NCBI GenBank assembly: GCA_964407665.1
Contig: CAYOWK010000029.1
Span: forward strand, 1-54,175
Direction: 5' to 3'
Origin: CAYOWK01 sp964407665
GTDB taxonomy: Bacteria > Pseudomonadota > Alphaproteobacteria > Caulobacterales > Hyphomonadaceae
Length of the DNA: 54,175 nucleotides
The notes beneath the pieces were generated by a model. That model made no database searches, had not been told where the DNA came from, and saw nothing but the letters and a program-made list of their open reading frames with translations. Of the stretch, positions 35,993 through 45,770 are shown in pieces. The first letter of the stretch is position 1. The number at the start of each line of letters is the position of its first letter. Made by a program: the position numbers and the translations under genes.

Positions 35993-36361
35993 ATGCGCCT
36001 TGCACTCCTTGCCGCCGCCAGCCTGCTCGCCGCCGCAGCTTGCGCATCGCCGCCCGCTCCTGAACCTGCACCGGGGGAGACGGCGCCGGCCCCTGTCATC
36101 GCTGGGGGATATGCACCCGCGGGCGAAACGGGCCCCGACTACGCGGCAGCCGAGGCGCTGGCGATCCAGACGATCTACGAACGCAACCCGCAGCGCGGCC
36201 TCGTGAAGTCCAAGACGGCGGAGGTTCAGGTCGTCGCCGGCCTGAACTACCGGTTCCAGATCACCATGACGAGCGGCGCAGTCTACGACGTCACCGTCTA
36301 CCGCGACCTGCAGGGCAAGCTCTCGGTCACCAACTACGCGGTCACACCAAGACCTGGCTAG
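35993..36361 (+). CDS. Cystatin-like lipoprotein
   Basis: A 122-residue lipoprotein; signal MRLALLAAASLLAAAAC with Cys17. After a Pro/Ala-rich linker the domain has VQVVAGLNYRFQI, the QVVAG loop that in eukaryotic cystatins blocks cysteine proteases, then DVTVYRDLQGKLSVTNY. The fold is probably cystatin/monellin-like. Whether it inhibits a protease is unknown. The ribosome site is GGGGACGTCCC before ATG 35993. Confidence 0.75.
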   Translation: MRLALLAAASLLAAAACASPPAPEPAPGETAPAPVIAGGYAPAGETGPDYAAAEALAIQTIYERNPQRGLVKSKTAEVQVVAGLNYRFQITMTSGAVYDVTVYRDLQGKLSVTNYAVTPRPG

Positions 36362-36525
36362 AACGCGCGATCGGCGCTCCTGCGCTTCCTCCCGGCTTCG
36401 CATCACAAAATGCGGCGTGACGCAGCGTTCGCCAGCTGTCGCGTTCTGGCGTGCGGTCAGAGCTGGCTGTACGCTTCTCGTCACAGTCGATGCGCCCGTC
36501 AGCGGCGCACGCAGGGGAGTGAATC

Positions 36526-38055
36526 ATGCCCGCACCACGCCGCTCACCGGCCGGATATCCTGCGCCTGCCCGAACCGCCACATCGGTGACCGCCGCGTTT
36601 AGGGCCGCCGCACTGATGACCGGCCTGCTGCTGTCCGCCTGCAGTCCCGCGCCCGGCGCCTCGTCCACGCCTGAACCAGCGCCCGCCGCCGACCTGTCGG
36701 TCAAGCCAGACGAACGCACCGCGCTCGACGCCTACATCGCCAAGCCGGACCCGGCCTACAAATGGGAGCGCGTCGCGAGCTATCCCGGCGACGGCTACAC
36801 CACGCACGTGCTTGAGCTCACCTCCCAGTCCTGGCGCACCGAAGCGGATGTCGACCGGCCGGTTTGGACGCACTGGATGACGGTGGTGGCGCCCGACGAA
36901 GTGAAGCACGACAAGGCGCTGCTGTTCATCTGGCAGGGCGACAATGGCGATCCGGCCCCTGAAAAGGCGCAGGATCGCTCCGTCCGTATGGCGATGGAGA
37001 CCGGAACGGTGGTGGCGGAAGTCGGCATGGTGCCCAACCAGCCGCTCTACTTCACCGATTCACCCGATGTGGCGCGCTATGAGGACGATCTCATCGCCTA
37101 TTCGCGCGTGAAGCACTTCAACACCAAGGACGACGAGTGGCTGGTTCGCCTCGCCATGGTGAAATCCGGCGTGAAGGCCATGGATGCGACCCAGGAGTTC
37201 ATGGCCTCAGAGGCGGGCGGCAAGGTGACGATCAACCAGTTCGTGGTCGCCGGCGCGTCCAAGCGCGGCTGGACGACGTGGCTGGTCGGGGCGGTGGACG
37301 AGCGCGTCATCGCCATCATGCCGACCGTCATCGATGCCCTGAATTCCGAAGCCATCACGAAGCGGCATTACGAGGTGCTGGGCTTCTTTGCGCCGTCGCT
37401 CGGCGACTACGTCAGTCACGGCCTGTTCCCGCACAAGATCGGAACGCCGGAATACCAGGCCGTGCTGGCGATCGAGGACCCCTACAACTACCGCGCGCGC
37501 GGACGGCTCACGATCCCGAAGTTCATCGTCAATGCATCGGGCGACCAGTATTTCCACCCTGACAACTCGCAGCACTATTACGGCGCGATGCCCGAGGAGA
37601 AGCGGCTGCGCTATGTCGAGAACGCCGCGCACAACCTCGCCGGGTCGGACGCCATCGACTCGATGCTGGCCTTCTATGAAGCCGTCATCACGGGCACGCC
37701 GCGACCCGAATACTCATGGACGAAGGGCGCGGATGGGACGCTGACCGTCACGGCGGAGGAAACGCCGACGTCGGTCACGCTGTGGCAGGCTCACAACCCC
37801 GAAACCCGCGACTTCCGCGTCGAGCATCTCGGCAAGGCTTACGCGGCAACGCCGCTGGAGCGGCAGGCGGACGGAACGTGGGTGGCGAAGGTCGATCCGC
37901 CAGCGACCGGCTTCACCGCCTTCTTTGTGGAGCTGAGCTGGGACAAGGGTCTTTCAGCGCCCTTCAAGTTCACCACCGAAGTCAGCGTTCTTCCCGACAC
38001 CCTTCCCTACAAGTGGGAGGACGCCGCGGCGCAATATGCAGGCACAAAGAAGTAG
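36526..38055 (+). CDS. PhoPQ-activated pathogenicity-related protein (PqaA-like)
   Basis: A 509-residue exported protein of the PhoPQ_related family (PF10142 type). A Cys near residue 39 (LLSACSPAP) suggests a lipoprotein. Segments typical of the family are WTHWMTVVAPDEVKHDKALL, LFIWQGDNGDPAPEK, VVAEVGMVPNQPLYFTD, VVAGASKRGWTTWLVG (a GxSKxG nucleophile elbow like an alpha/beta hydrolase) and IVNASGDQYFHPDNSQ. Function is not established; PqaA confers melittin resistance in Salmonella. GGGGAG lies a few bases before ATG 36526. Confidence 0.88.
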   Translation: MPAPRRSPAGYPAPARTATSVTAAFRAAALMTGLLLSACSPAPGASSTPEPAPAADLSVKPDERTALDAYIAKPDPAYKWERVASYPGDGYTTHVLELTSQSWRTEADVDRPVWTHWMTVVAPDEVKHDKALLFIWQGDNGDPAPEKAQDRSVRMAMETGTVVAEVGMVPNQPLYFTDSPDVARYEDDLIAYSRVKHFNTKDDEWLVRLAMVKSGVKAMDATQEFMASEAGGKVTINQFVVAGASKRGWTTWLVGAVDERVIAIMPTVIDALNSEAITKRHYEVLGFFAPSLGDYVSHGLFPHKIGTPEYQAVLAIEDPYNYRARGRLTIPKFIVNASGDQYFHPDNSQHYYGAMPEEKRLRYVENAAHNLAGSDAIDSMLAFYEAVITGTPRPEYSWTKGADGTLTVTAEETPTSVTLWQAHNPETRDFRVEHLGKAYAATPLERQADGTWVAKVDPPATGFTAFFVELSWDKGLSAPFKFTTEVSVLPDTLPYKWEDAAAQYAGTKK

Positions 38056-38065
38056 GCGTCTGGCG

Positions 38066-38146
38066 TCAGACGATGTCGGTGCAGAACGCCAGCAGCAGCA
38101 CGATGGGAAGGGGAATTCCGATAAGCCAGAGGAGTCCTGCGCGCAT
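38066..38146 (-). CDS. Tiny single-pass membrane protein
   Basis: A 26-residue reading frame with sequence MRAGLLWLIGIPLPIVLLLA then FCTDIV, almost entirely one hydrophobic helix with a charged N-terminal Arg. GGAG lies about 11 bases upstream. It is too short for ordinary gene finders but has the shape of real small membrane proteins. There is no homology evidence. Confidence 0.45.
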   Translation of the reverse strand: MRAGLLWLIGIPLPIVLLLAFCTDIV

Positions 38147-38256
38147 GGGTCCGGGTCTCCATCTGGGTCAGGCGCTCACCAGCGCGTCCCGGACCAAACG
38201 TCGGTCTGAGCCGCAGGGTTCCATTCCAGGAGCGTCAGCCGTCGGCGGGCCGGGGG

Positions 38257-38751
38257 TCAGTCCTGCATCATGGCGCGGCAGATGGCCTCGAGACCGGCCG
38301 CGTCGACCTCATCGAATGCGGCGAAATCGGTTGAATCCACGTCGAGGACAGCGACCAGCACACCCGCCCCATCGAACACCGGCACGACAATCTCCGAGTT
38401 CGAGCGGCTGTCGCAGGCAATGTGGCCCGGGAAGGCGTGCACGTCCGGCACGATGATCGTTGCGCCCTGCTCCGCGCAGGCTCCGCACACGCCCTTGCCG
38501 AACGGAATGCGCAGGCAGCCGAGCGTTCCCTGGTAAGGCCCGACCACGAGCTCCCGCGCCTTCAAGGGATCGACTTCGTAGAAACCGCACCAGAAGAAGC
38601 GCGGTGCGAACGCCTGCGCCAGAAGGCTCGCCGTTGTTGCAAACCGCGCCGTGCGCGAGGTCTCACCCGCAGTCACGGCGCGTATCTCAACCGCCAGCGC
38701 GGCGTAGCGCTCGCGCTTGTCAGCGGGCCAGTCGTAGGTCTGTTCAGCCAT
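38257..38751 (-). CDS. msrC: Free methionine-(R)-sulfoxide reductase
   Basis: A 164-residue GAF-domain enzyme. The family's Cys residues are in FWCGFYEV, LGCLRIP, GVCGACAEQG and HIACDSRSN; by comparison with E. coli fRMsr the last three are the redox-active ones. It reduces free methionine-R-sulfoxide in the cytosol. The start ATG 38751 fits the family. It repairs methionine and so links to the methionine operon, though it is far from it. Confidence 0.92.
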   Translation of the reverse strand: MAEQTYDWPADKRERYAALAVEIRAVTAGETSRTARFATTASLLAQAFAPRFFWCGFYEVDPLKARELVVGPYQGTLGCLRIPFGKGVCGACAEQGATIIVPDVHAFPGHIACDSRSNSEIVVPVFDGAGVLVAVLDVDSTDFAAFDEVDAAGLEAICRAMMQD

Positions 38752-38792
38752 GGCGGTGAATTAGCTGGATCGCCGGCGGCGGTCGAGACCCA

Positions 38793-39200
38793 TCAGGGCT
38801 TGGCGAGCTGGGTGAAGATCTTGTCCAGCGTGGCGGCGAACGCCGCGCGCTCCGGGCCGTCAAAGGCCTCGATGATCGCTGTCAGGCGATGGACCGGGTC
38901 CTTCTCGAGCAGCTGACGCCCGCTCGGCGAGAGATCGATGCGGCGGACGCGGCGGTCCTCGCTGTCAGCCTCGACCTCGACCAGCTTCTTGCGCGCCAGG
39001 GAAGCGACGGCGCGCGAAGCGGGAGCGTGGGTGACCCCAAGATAGTCGGCCACGCCGCCCACCGTGCGGGCCTGGCGGCCAGCGCGCGCCAGATAGCGCA
39101 GGACGGCCCACTGCCCCGGGTGAACGGCCTTTGGGCCACGGTCGTCGTAAACCGCACGGGCCGTCTGTTCCAGAAGCCTGGCAATGACGCTTGCGTCCAC
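38793..39200 (-). CDS. MarR-family transcriptional regulator
   Basis: A 135-residue winged-helix protein. Features are HPGQWAVLRYLARAG, then TVGGVADYLGVTHAPASRAV (recognition helix) and SEDRRVRRIDLSPSG wing. GTG 39200 is taken as start because AGGGG lies 8 bases upstream; a longer frame from TTG 39278 is less likely. Inverted repeats at 39299-39317 lie upstream and could be its operator. The ligand is unknown. Confidence 0.88.
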   Translation of the reverse strand: MDASVIARLLEQTARAVYDDRGPKAVHPGQWAVLRYLARAGRQARTVGGVADYLGVTHAPASRAVASLARKKLVEVEADSEDRRVRRIDLSPSGRQLLEKDPVHRLTAIIEAFDGPERAAFAATLDKIFTQLAKP

Positions 39201-39298
39201 CTGATATCCCCTCGAGTCCCGGCAGCCCCCCGCCTGCTCACTTAACGCATTCCTTATATTCAAACGGTGCGCGCGCAAGGCGGAACGCGGAGTGCTGG

Positions 39299-39317
39299 AC
39301 TTGAAGTATCGTCAAGT
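39299..39317. promoter_or_regulatory. Inverted repeat upstream of the MarR gene
   Basis: ACTTGA-AGTATCG-TCAAGT is a perfect 6-bp inverted repeat with 7-base spacer, of the size MarR dimers bind. Nested repeats TTGACG/CGTCAA (39399-39421) and GCGGTTG/CAACCGC (39385-39425) lie farther upstream. Which is used is unknown. The 274-base gap (39201-39474) holds no gene. Confidence 0.4.
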
Positions 39318-39474
39318 AAAACAAGTTGATTGATCTCAATGCACAGCCGGAAACATCCAGTCTGTCTTGGATGACTTGAAGACTGCGGTTGCGCCAGTTT
39401 GACGCATAACGCTTACGTCAACCGCATGACGCCGCGTAAACACTTCGCTTTGCTTGAAAAAAGGGCAGCTAGAC

Positions 39475-39548
39475 TGGAGCGGGTGAAGGGAATCGAACCC
39501 TCGTCTTAAGCTTGGGAAGCTTCTGCTCTACCATTGAGCTACACCCGC
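39475..39548 (-). tRNA. tRNA-Gly (anticodon CCC)
   Basis: The minus strand folds into a tRNA: acceptor GCGGGTG pairs with CACCCGC, D-arm GCTCAATGGTAGAGC, anticodon loop TTCCCAA giving CCC (reads GGG), T-arm GAGGG-TTCGATT-CCCTT. TCCA is encoded at the 3' end. The sequence closely resembles E. coli tRNA-Gly(CCC). Confidence 0.97.
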
Positions 39549-39577
39549 GCGCCGTGAGACCGTCTACCATCGATCAG

Positions 39578-39608
39578 GCGCCCGTCACAATGCTTCGCAA
39601 ACGGGCGC
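39578..39608. repeat. Inverted repeat between tRNA-Gly and zwf
   Basis: GCGCCCGT (39578-39585) pairs with ACGGGCGC (39601-39608) around 15 bases. A weaker pair AACCGCT/AGCGGTT (39652-39658 and 39687-39693) lies nearer zwf. These may be regulatory; the regulator is unknown. Confidence 0.35.
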
Positions 39609-39736
39609 TTACGCTGCCTATCCGCGCCTTCCCTTACGTCAGCCTGCACCGAACCGCTTGTTCACACACGGAAAAATGCCTTCTGTAGCGGTTTTCCTCT
39701 TGACCGCGAGGGCGGCTGCGTCCTGAGGTTGCAGCC

Positions 39737-41179
<1,443 letters not shown>

Positions 41180-41218
41180 GACCCGAGATCATGAGCCCGC
41201 CCAGATGAGCGACTGCAG

Positions 41219-41914
41219 ATGACCATTGAGGAGACACGGTTCACCGAGCGCCGGAAGCTGTTCACCGCCCTCGCGACCGACATCTGCGAAAACCTGACCG
41301 TAGCTGTGAAGAAGCGCCGCAAGGCGTCGATGGCGCTGGCCGGCGGCACGACTCCCGGCCCGGTCTACGAGATCCTGTCCAACCTTCCCGCGCCCTGGGA
41401 GAAGGTCAGCCTGACCGTCACGGACGAGCGCTGGGTGTCGCCGGAAGACCCCGCCTCCAACGAATACCTCATCCGCGACCAGCTCATCCGCCGCCGCGCC
41501 GCCGAGGCGACGTTCGTGCCCTTCAAGACCAACCACGCGCGGCCCGCCGCCGCCGCCGCCACGACCGAGCGCCGCCTTGCGCCGCTGTTCCCGTTCGACA
41601 TCTGCCTGCTTGGCATGGGGCCGGACGGGCACATCGCCTCTCTCATCCCCGGCGCAGAAGGATTCGACACCGGTTCGGATCCTGATTTCGAGAAGAAGCT
41701 GTGCGGCGTCCATGCCCACGGCGCCGCCGGCTCGGCCGACCGTCTCAGCCTCACGATGCACGGCATTCTCTCTTCTCGCCGTATCATCCTCCTGTTCATG
41801 GGACAGGAGAAACTGAACATCTTCAACGAGGCAAAGGAAGGCCGCGGAACGTCCCCGGTCCGCCACCTGCTCGCGCAGAAGAAGACGCCGGTTCATACCT
41901 TCTGGGCGCCTTGA
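41219..41914 (+). CDS. pgl: 6-Phosphogluconolactonase
   Basis: A 231-residue enzyme of the NagB/glucosamine-6-phosphate isomerase fold. MALAGGTTPGPVYE and TDERWVSPEDPASNE are the hallmark motifs, with LLGMGPDGHIASLIPG in the active-site loop. It hydrolyses 6-phosphogluconolactone to 6-phosphogluconate. It starts 39 bases after zwf. Confidence 0.94.
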   Translation: MTIEETRFTERRKLFTALATDICENLTVAVKKRRKASMALAGGTTPGPVYEILSNLPAPWEKVSLTVTDERWVSPEDPASNEYLIRDQLIRRRAAEATFVPFKTNHARPAAAAATTERRLAPLFPFDICLLGMGPDGHIASLIPGAEGFDTGSDPDFEKKLCGVHAHGAAGSADRLSLTMHGILSSRRIILLFMGQEKLNIFNEAKEGRGTSPVRHLLAQKKTPVHTFWAP

Positions 41915-42075
41915 ACGCCTGCGCGTACCTGGGTCCCGGCCCGGATCTGACATAAGGCGCCAGCCCGGCGCCTGCGCCGTTGCAAGGCGCCCCTGCCCTC
42001 TCCGCCTTGCCCCTGTCACGCAAAGGGGCGACACAGACCATCCACGCCCAGGCCGAAGACTCGCAAGGCTCGATC

Positions 42076-43899
42076 ATGATCCCCCTGCACCCCGTCATCG
42101 CAGACGTCACCGCCCGCATCGTCGAGCGCAGCCGGCCCACGCGCACGGCCTATCTCGCCCGCATCGAGGCTGCCCGGAACTCGGGGCCGGACCGGTCGCA
42201 CCTCTCCTGCGGCAACCTCGCCCACGCCTTTGCAGCGCAACCTCTGGGCGACAAGCTGATGATGCGGGGACGCGCCGCCAATATCGGCATCGTCACCTCC
42301 TACAACGACATGCTGAGCGCGCATCAGCCCTTCAAGGACTACCCCGACATCATCCGCGACGAGGCCCGCAAGGCGGGCGGCACGGCTCAGGTCGCCGGCG
42401 GCGTGCCCGCCATGTGCGATGGCGTCACGCAGGGCCGCCCCGGCATGGAGCTGTCGCTGTTCTCGCGCGACGTCATCGCGCTCTCTACCGCCGTCGCCCT
42501 CAGCCACGAAGCGTTCGACGCCAGCCTGATGCTGGGCACGTGCGACAAGATCGTGCCGGGCCTCGTCATCGGCGCCCTCTCGTTCGGCCATCTGCCGATC
42601 ATTTTCTCCCCGGCCGGACCGATGCCATCCGGCATCCCCAACAAGCAGAAGGCCGCCGTGCGCGAGCGCTTCGCGCTGGGCGTCGCCACGCGCGAGGAGC
42701 TGCTGGAGGCCGAGGCCGCGAGCTATCACAGCGCGGGCACCTGCACTTTCTACGGCACCGCCAACTCCAACCAGATGATGATGGAGCTGATGGGGGTGCA
42801 CATCCCCGGCACCGCCTTCATCAATCCCGGCACGCCGCTGCGCGACGCGCTGGTGCGCGCCTCGGCCCGCCGCTGCATCGAGCTGGCCGCCAGCCGCGAC
42901 CGCCCGTTCGCGCACATCCTGGATGAACGCGCCTTCGTCAACGCGCTGGTGGGTCTGATGGCGACCGGCGGCTCCACCAACCACGCGCTCCATATTCCGG
43001 CGATGGCGGCAGCGGCGGGCATCGTCATCGACTGGCAGGATTTCGCCGAGATCTCGCACGCCACGCCGCTGCTGGCCCGCGTCTATCCCAACGGCCCCGC
43101 CGACGTGAACATGTTCCACGCAGCCGGCGGCATGGGCTTCCTCACCCGCGAGCTTCTGGCGCTCGGCCTCCTGCACCCCGACACCCTGACCAATGCAGGC
43201 ACGGGCCTTGCCGCCTACACGATGGAACCGTGGATGGACGGCGAAACGCTCGCCTGGCGCCCTGCCCCCGAGCGGTCTCTGGACGAAACCATCCTGCGCC
43301 CCGGAACCGACCCGTTCGAGCGCGAGGGCGGGCTGCGTCTCGTCGACGGCACGCTGGGGCGAGGCGTCATCAAGGTCTCGTCGGTTCCGCCTGACCGCCG
43401 CATCATCGAGGCGCCCGCCGCCGTATTCGACACGCAGGAGGCCTTCCTCGACGCCTTCAAGCGTGGCGACCTCAACCGCGACGTGGTCGCCATTGTCCGC
43501 TTCCAGGGCCCGCGCGCCAACGGCATGCCGGAGCTGCACAAGCTGACGCCCTCCCTCACCGCCCTGCAGAACAAGGGCTATCGCGTCGCCCTCGTCACGG
43601 ACGGACGCATGTCCGGTGCATCGGGCGCCGTGCCAGCCGCCATTCACGTCAAGCCCGGCGCCGACGATGGCGGCCCGCTGGCGCGCGTGATGGATGGCGA
43701 CTTGATCGAACTCAACTCCGACACCGGCCGTCTGGACTTGAAGGTGGAGGCGCACGTGCTCGCCGCACGGCCCACCGCACTCACCCCGCCTTCCGAAGCG
43801 GGCTGGGGCCGCGAGCTGTTCGCCCCGTTCCGGGCGGCGGCGCTCGACCCCGAAGCCGGGGGAGGTATCTTTGCGCTGATGGGGAGACAGACGTCATGA
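42076..43899 (+). CDS. edd: Phosphogluconate dehydratase
   Basis: A 607-residue IlvD/Edd enzyme. Cys ligands of the iron-sulfur cluster are in MLGTCDKIVPG and AGTCTFYGTANSNQM; NIGIVTSYNDMLSAHQ and VTDGRMSGASGAVPA also mark the family. It converts 6-phosphogluconate to KDPG. ATG 42076 is chosen because the upstream frame lacks conserved sequence and AAGG lies 7 bases before it. The stop overlaps eda by four bases (ATGA). Confidence 0.96.
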   Translation: MIPLHPVIADVTARIVERSRPTRTAYLARIEAARNSGPDRSHLSCGNLAHAFAAQPLGDKLMMRGRAANIGIVTSYNDMLSAHQPFKDYPDIIRDEARKAGGTAQVAGGVPAMCDGVTQGRPGMELSLFSRDVIALSTAVALSHEAFDASLMLGTCDKIVPGLVIGALSFGHLPIIFSPAGPMPSGIPNKQKAAVRERFALGVATREELLEAEAASYHSAGTCTFYGTANSNQMMMELMGVHIPGTAFINPGTPLRDALVRASARRCIELAASRDRPFAHILDERAFVNALVGLMATGGSTNHALHIPAMAAAAGIVIDWQDFAEISHATPLLARVYPNGPADVNMFHAAGGMGFLTRELLALGLLHPDTLTNAGTGLAAYTMEPWMDGETLAWRPAPERSLDETILRPGTDPFEREGGLRLVDGTLGRGVIKVSSVPPDRRIIEAPAAVFDTQEAFLDAFKRGDLNRDVVAIVRFQGPRANGMPELHKLTPSLTALQNKGYRVALVTDGRMSGASGAVPAAIHVKPGADDGGPLARVMDGDLIELNSDTGRLDLKVEAHVLAARPTALTPPSEAGWGRELFAPFRAAALDPEAGGGIFALMGRQTS

Positions 43900-44531
43900 C
43901 CACGCCCATGTCCATCGACGACATCATGCATCGCCAGCCGGTGATCCCCGTGCTGACCGTGGAGACGCTCGAGCGCGCCGTCCCGCTGGCCGAGGCGCTG
44001 GTCGCGCAGGGGCTCCCGGTTCTGGAAGTCACGCTGCGCACGCCCGCTGCGCTCGACGTCATCCGGGCCATGGCCAATGTGCCGGGCGCCATCGTCGGCG
44101 CAGGCACCGTGCTGACGCCTGCACAGGCCGAGCGCGCGGCTCTGGCGGGCGCCCAGTTCATCGTCACGCCTGGGCTGTCGGCTGAAACGGTCGCCGCCGC
44201 CGCGAAGGCGCACATCCCGATCCTGCCGGGGGTCGCCACGCCCACCGAGATCATGGCCGGCCTGTCCCTCGGGCTGAACCGCTTCAAGTTCTTCCCCGCC
44301 GAACAGGCCGGCGGCCGCAAGATGCTGGACGCCCTGCACGGCCCGTTTGCCGACGTGAAGTTCTGCCCCACCGGCGGCATCGGCTTCGATCTGGTGGAAA
44401 GCTACCTCGCCCTGCCCAATGTGATCTGCGTCGGCGGCGGCTGGATCGCTCCAAAGCGGCAGGTGGAAGAAGCCGCCTGGAGCGAGATCCGCTACGAGGC
44501 GGCCCGCGCCGCCGCCATGAAGCGGATGTAG
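43896..44531 (+). CDS. eda: KDPG aldolase
   Basis: A 211-residue class I aldolase. The Schiff-base Lys is in NRFKFFPAEQAGG and the catalytic Glu in VLEVTLRTPAAL; GAGTVLT and FIVTPGLS are typical. It cleaves KDPG to pyruvate and glyceraldehyde-3-phosphate, completing the ED pathway in this cluster. It may also act on other 2-keto-acids. Confidence 0.96.
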   Translation: MTTPMSIDDIMHRQPVIPVLTVETLERAVPLAEALVAQGLPVLEVTLRTPAALDVIRAMANVPGAIVGAGTVLTPAQAERAALAGAQFIVTPGLSAETVAAAAKAHIPILPGVATPTEIMAGLSLGLNRFKFFPAEQAGGRKMLDALHGPFADVKFCPTGGIGFDLVESYLALPNVICVGGGWIAPKRQVEEAAWSEIRYEAARAAAMKRM

Positions 44532-44535
44532 GCGT

Positions 44536-44610
44536 TAGAGCCGGATCGACATTGGTGGAATCGCATCGCGATCCAACCAATGTCGTGAATCCGTCTCCAA
44601 TCATGCTCTA
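44536..44610. repeat. Intergenic palindromic element A
   Basis: TAGAGC at 44536-44541 and GCTCTA at 44605-44610 bracket a large hairpin: CGACATTGGT (44547-44556) and ACCAATGTCG (44576-44585) with further pairing inside (16 of 18 matches). No T tract follows. TGAATCCGTCTC downstream is nearly repeated in element B at 50896-50964. Confidence 0.5.
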
Positions 44611-44715
44611 CCCGGCCTGTGCGCCGGATGACAACGCCACCCACAGAGCCGTTGCGATGGCGATCACGACGCCTAGTGTCGGACCGGCAGCGCCTGTGCG
44701 GAATTTGCGAAGCAT
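44608..44715 (-). CDS. Small single-pass membrane protein
   Basis: A 35-residue frame, beginning MLRKFRTGAAG followed by TLGVVIAIATALWVALSSG, a basic start then a hydrophobic helix. AAGGG lies seven bases before ATG 44715, a good ribosome site. The stop codon is in the GCTCTA of element A. No homology evidence is available. Confidence 0.5.
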   Translation of the reverse strand: MLRKFRTGAAGPTLGVVIAIATALWVALSSGAQAG

Positions 44716-44812
44716 GGACACGCCCTTCCCTTTTGTGGCCGGCCAGTTGGAACTGGAGGCGGCCGTTTGCTGAACGTAGGGGTGCTCGCCAGCAGGCGCG
44801 GCGGGTGACAGA

Positions 44813-45022
44813 TTACTCGGCGGCGGCGGCGAATTCGTCGTCGAAGACCTGCTCGATCGTCAGCCCGAACAGACGGGCGATCCGGAAGGCCAGCGGCAGC
44901 GAGGGATCGTACTTCCCCGTCTCGATGGCGTTGATGGACTGCCTGGACACGTCGAGCCGTTCGGCAAGATCGGCCTGGCTCCAGCTCCGTTCGGCGCGGA
45001 GCACGCGGATGCGGTTCTTCAT
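44813..45022 (-). CDS. XRE-family regulator
   Basis: A 69-residue Cro/CI-type helix-turn-helix (SQADLAERLDVSRQSINAIE) with a short C-terminal GLTIEQVFDDEF. Such stand-alone regulators often pair with a membrane protein, as here: the gene directly upstream encodes one, five bases away. It likely binds the inverted repeats at 45673-45715. Confidence 0.9.
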   Translation of the reverse strand: MKNRIRVLRAERSWSQADLAERLDVSRQSINAIETGKYDPSLPLAFRIARLFGLTIEQVFDDEFAAAAE

Positions 45023-45027
45023 GTGTC

Positions 45028-45663
45028 TCAGCCGAACTCGCGTTTCGCCATCAGGCGCCCGGGAACCAGGGCCAGCGCCCAGATCGGGAAGGCCGCCCAC
45101 AGCTCGACGTGCGGGACCAGGCCGAACATGTCGAGGAAGCCGTAGACCGAGCACACCGACAGCGTCGCCATGGTCGCCCAGCGATAGGAATACGACAGGC
45201 ACGCGCGCTGGAATTCGTCGGTCTCTTCCTTGTTCAGCAGGCCTATGGCGCGCACCGACAGCAGGACCGGCAGGGCCGGCGCGATGGCAATGGCCCAGGC
45301 CAGCGGTCCGGTCGGCTCATAGGTGTTCCACACAGAGACCGCCGCCAGCAGCAGGACCACATAGCCGAACATGGCCGGCAGGAAGCGGCGCAGATAGCGC
45401 TGGATCGCCTTGCTGGCCGGGCGCTCCATCCCGCGAGCGACCATGATGCGGTGCGGCGTCTGCGCGATGCCGACCAGCAGCAGGGTAAAGCCGATCACGG
45501 CTGCGCCGCCCGCAATGGTCCCAGGCATCCCGTCCATCCGGGTCTTCACGTAGGCCAGCACGGCGACCATCGCGACCACCGCAATGAACAAGCCGAGCGC
45601 CCACAGCGCCCAGAACGTGGCGCCGAGCCGGCCCGGTTGATCCCTTGTCTCAGCCTCGGTCAT
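45028..45663 (-). CDS. Multi-pass membrane protein
   Basis: A 211-residue protein with five to six hydrophobic segments (FWALWALGLFIAVVAMVAVL, TIAGGAAVIGFTLLLVGI, FGYVVLLLAAVSV, AIAIAPALPVLLSV, WATMATLSVCSVYGFLDMFG). The family is not recognised, but the partnership with a small XRE regulator recurs in bacteria. ATG 45663 has AAGGAG seven bases upstream. The promoter region is covered by inverted repeats. Confidence 0.8.
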   Translation of the reverse strand: MTEAETRDQPGRLGATFWALWALGLFIAVVAMVAVLAYVKTRMDGMPGTIAGGAAVIGFTLLLVGIAQTPHRIMVARGMERPASKAIQRYLRRFLPAMFGYVVLLLAAVSVWNTYEPTGPLAWAIAIAPALPVLLSVRAIGLLNKEETDEFQRACLSYSYRWATMATLSVCSVYGFLDMFGLVPHVELWAAFPIWALALVPGRLMAKREFG

Positions 45664-45672
45664 ATCAAGTCT

Positions 45673-45715
45673 CCTTGTCTTCATGACAAGGAAACATGAC
45701 ACGCCAATTGTGTCA
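45673..45715. promoter_or_regulatory. Two inverted repeats in front of the membrane-protein/XRE operon
   Basis: CCTTGTC-TTCAT-GACAAGG (45673-45691) overlaps the ribosome site, and TGACAC-GCCAATT-GTGTCA (45697-45715) overlaps a TTGACA (-35 like, minus strand, 45711-45716). Both are perfect inverted repeats. They are likely operators of the XRE protein at 44813-45022. Confidence 0.6.
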
Positions 45716-45770
45716 AGCGACCCTTACAAAAAGTCGTGGTCGCTTGGCATTGAGGTTCAGGCGCTGTCGA

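Noticed and set aside
42016..43755. A 579-codon minus-strand frame opposite edd
   Set aside because: edd is unmistakable by its cluster-binding motifs and neighbours; the minus frame has no family features.
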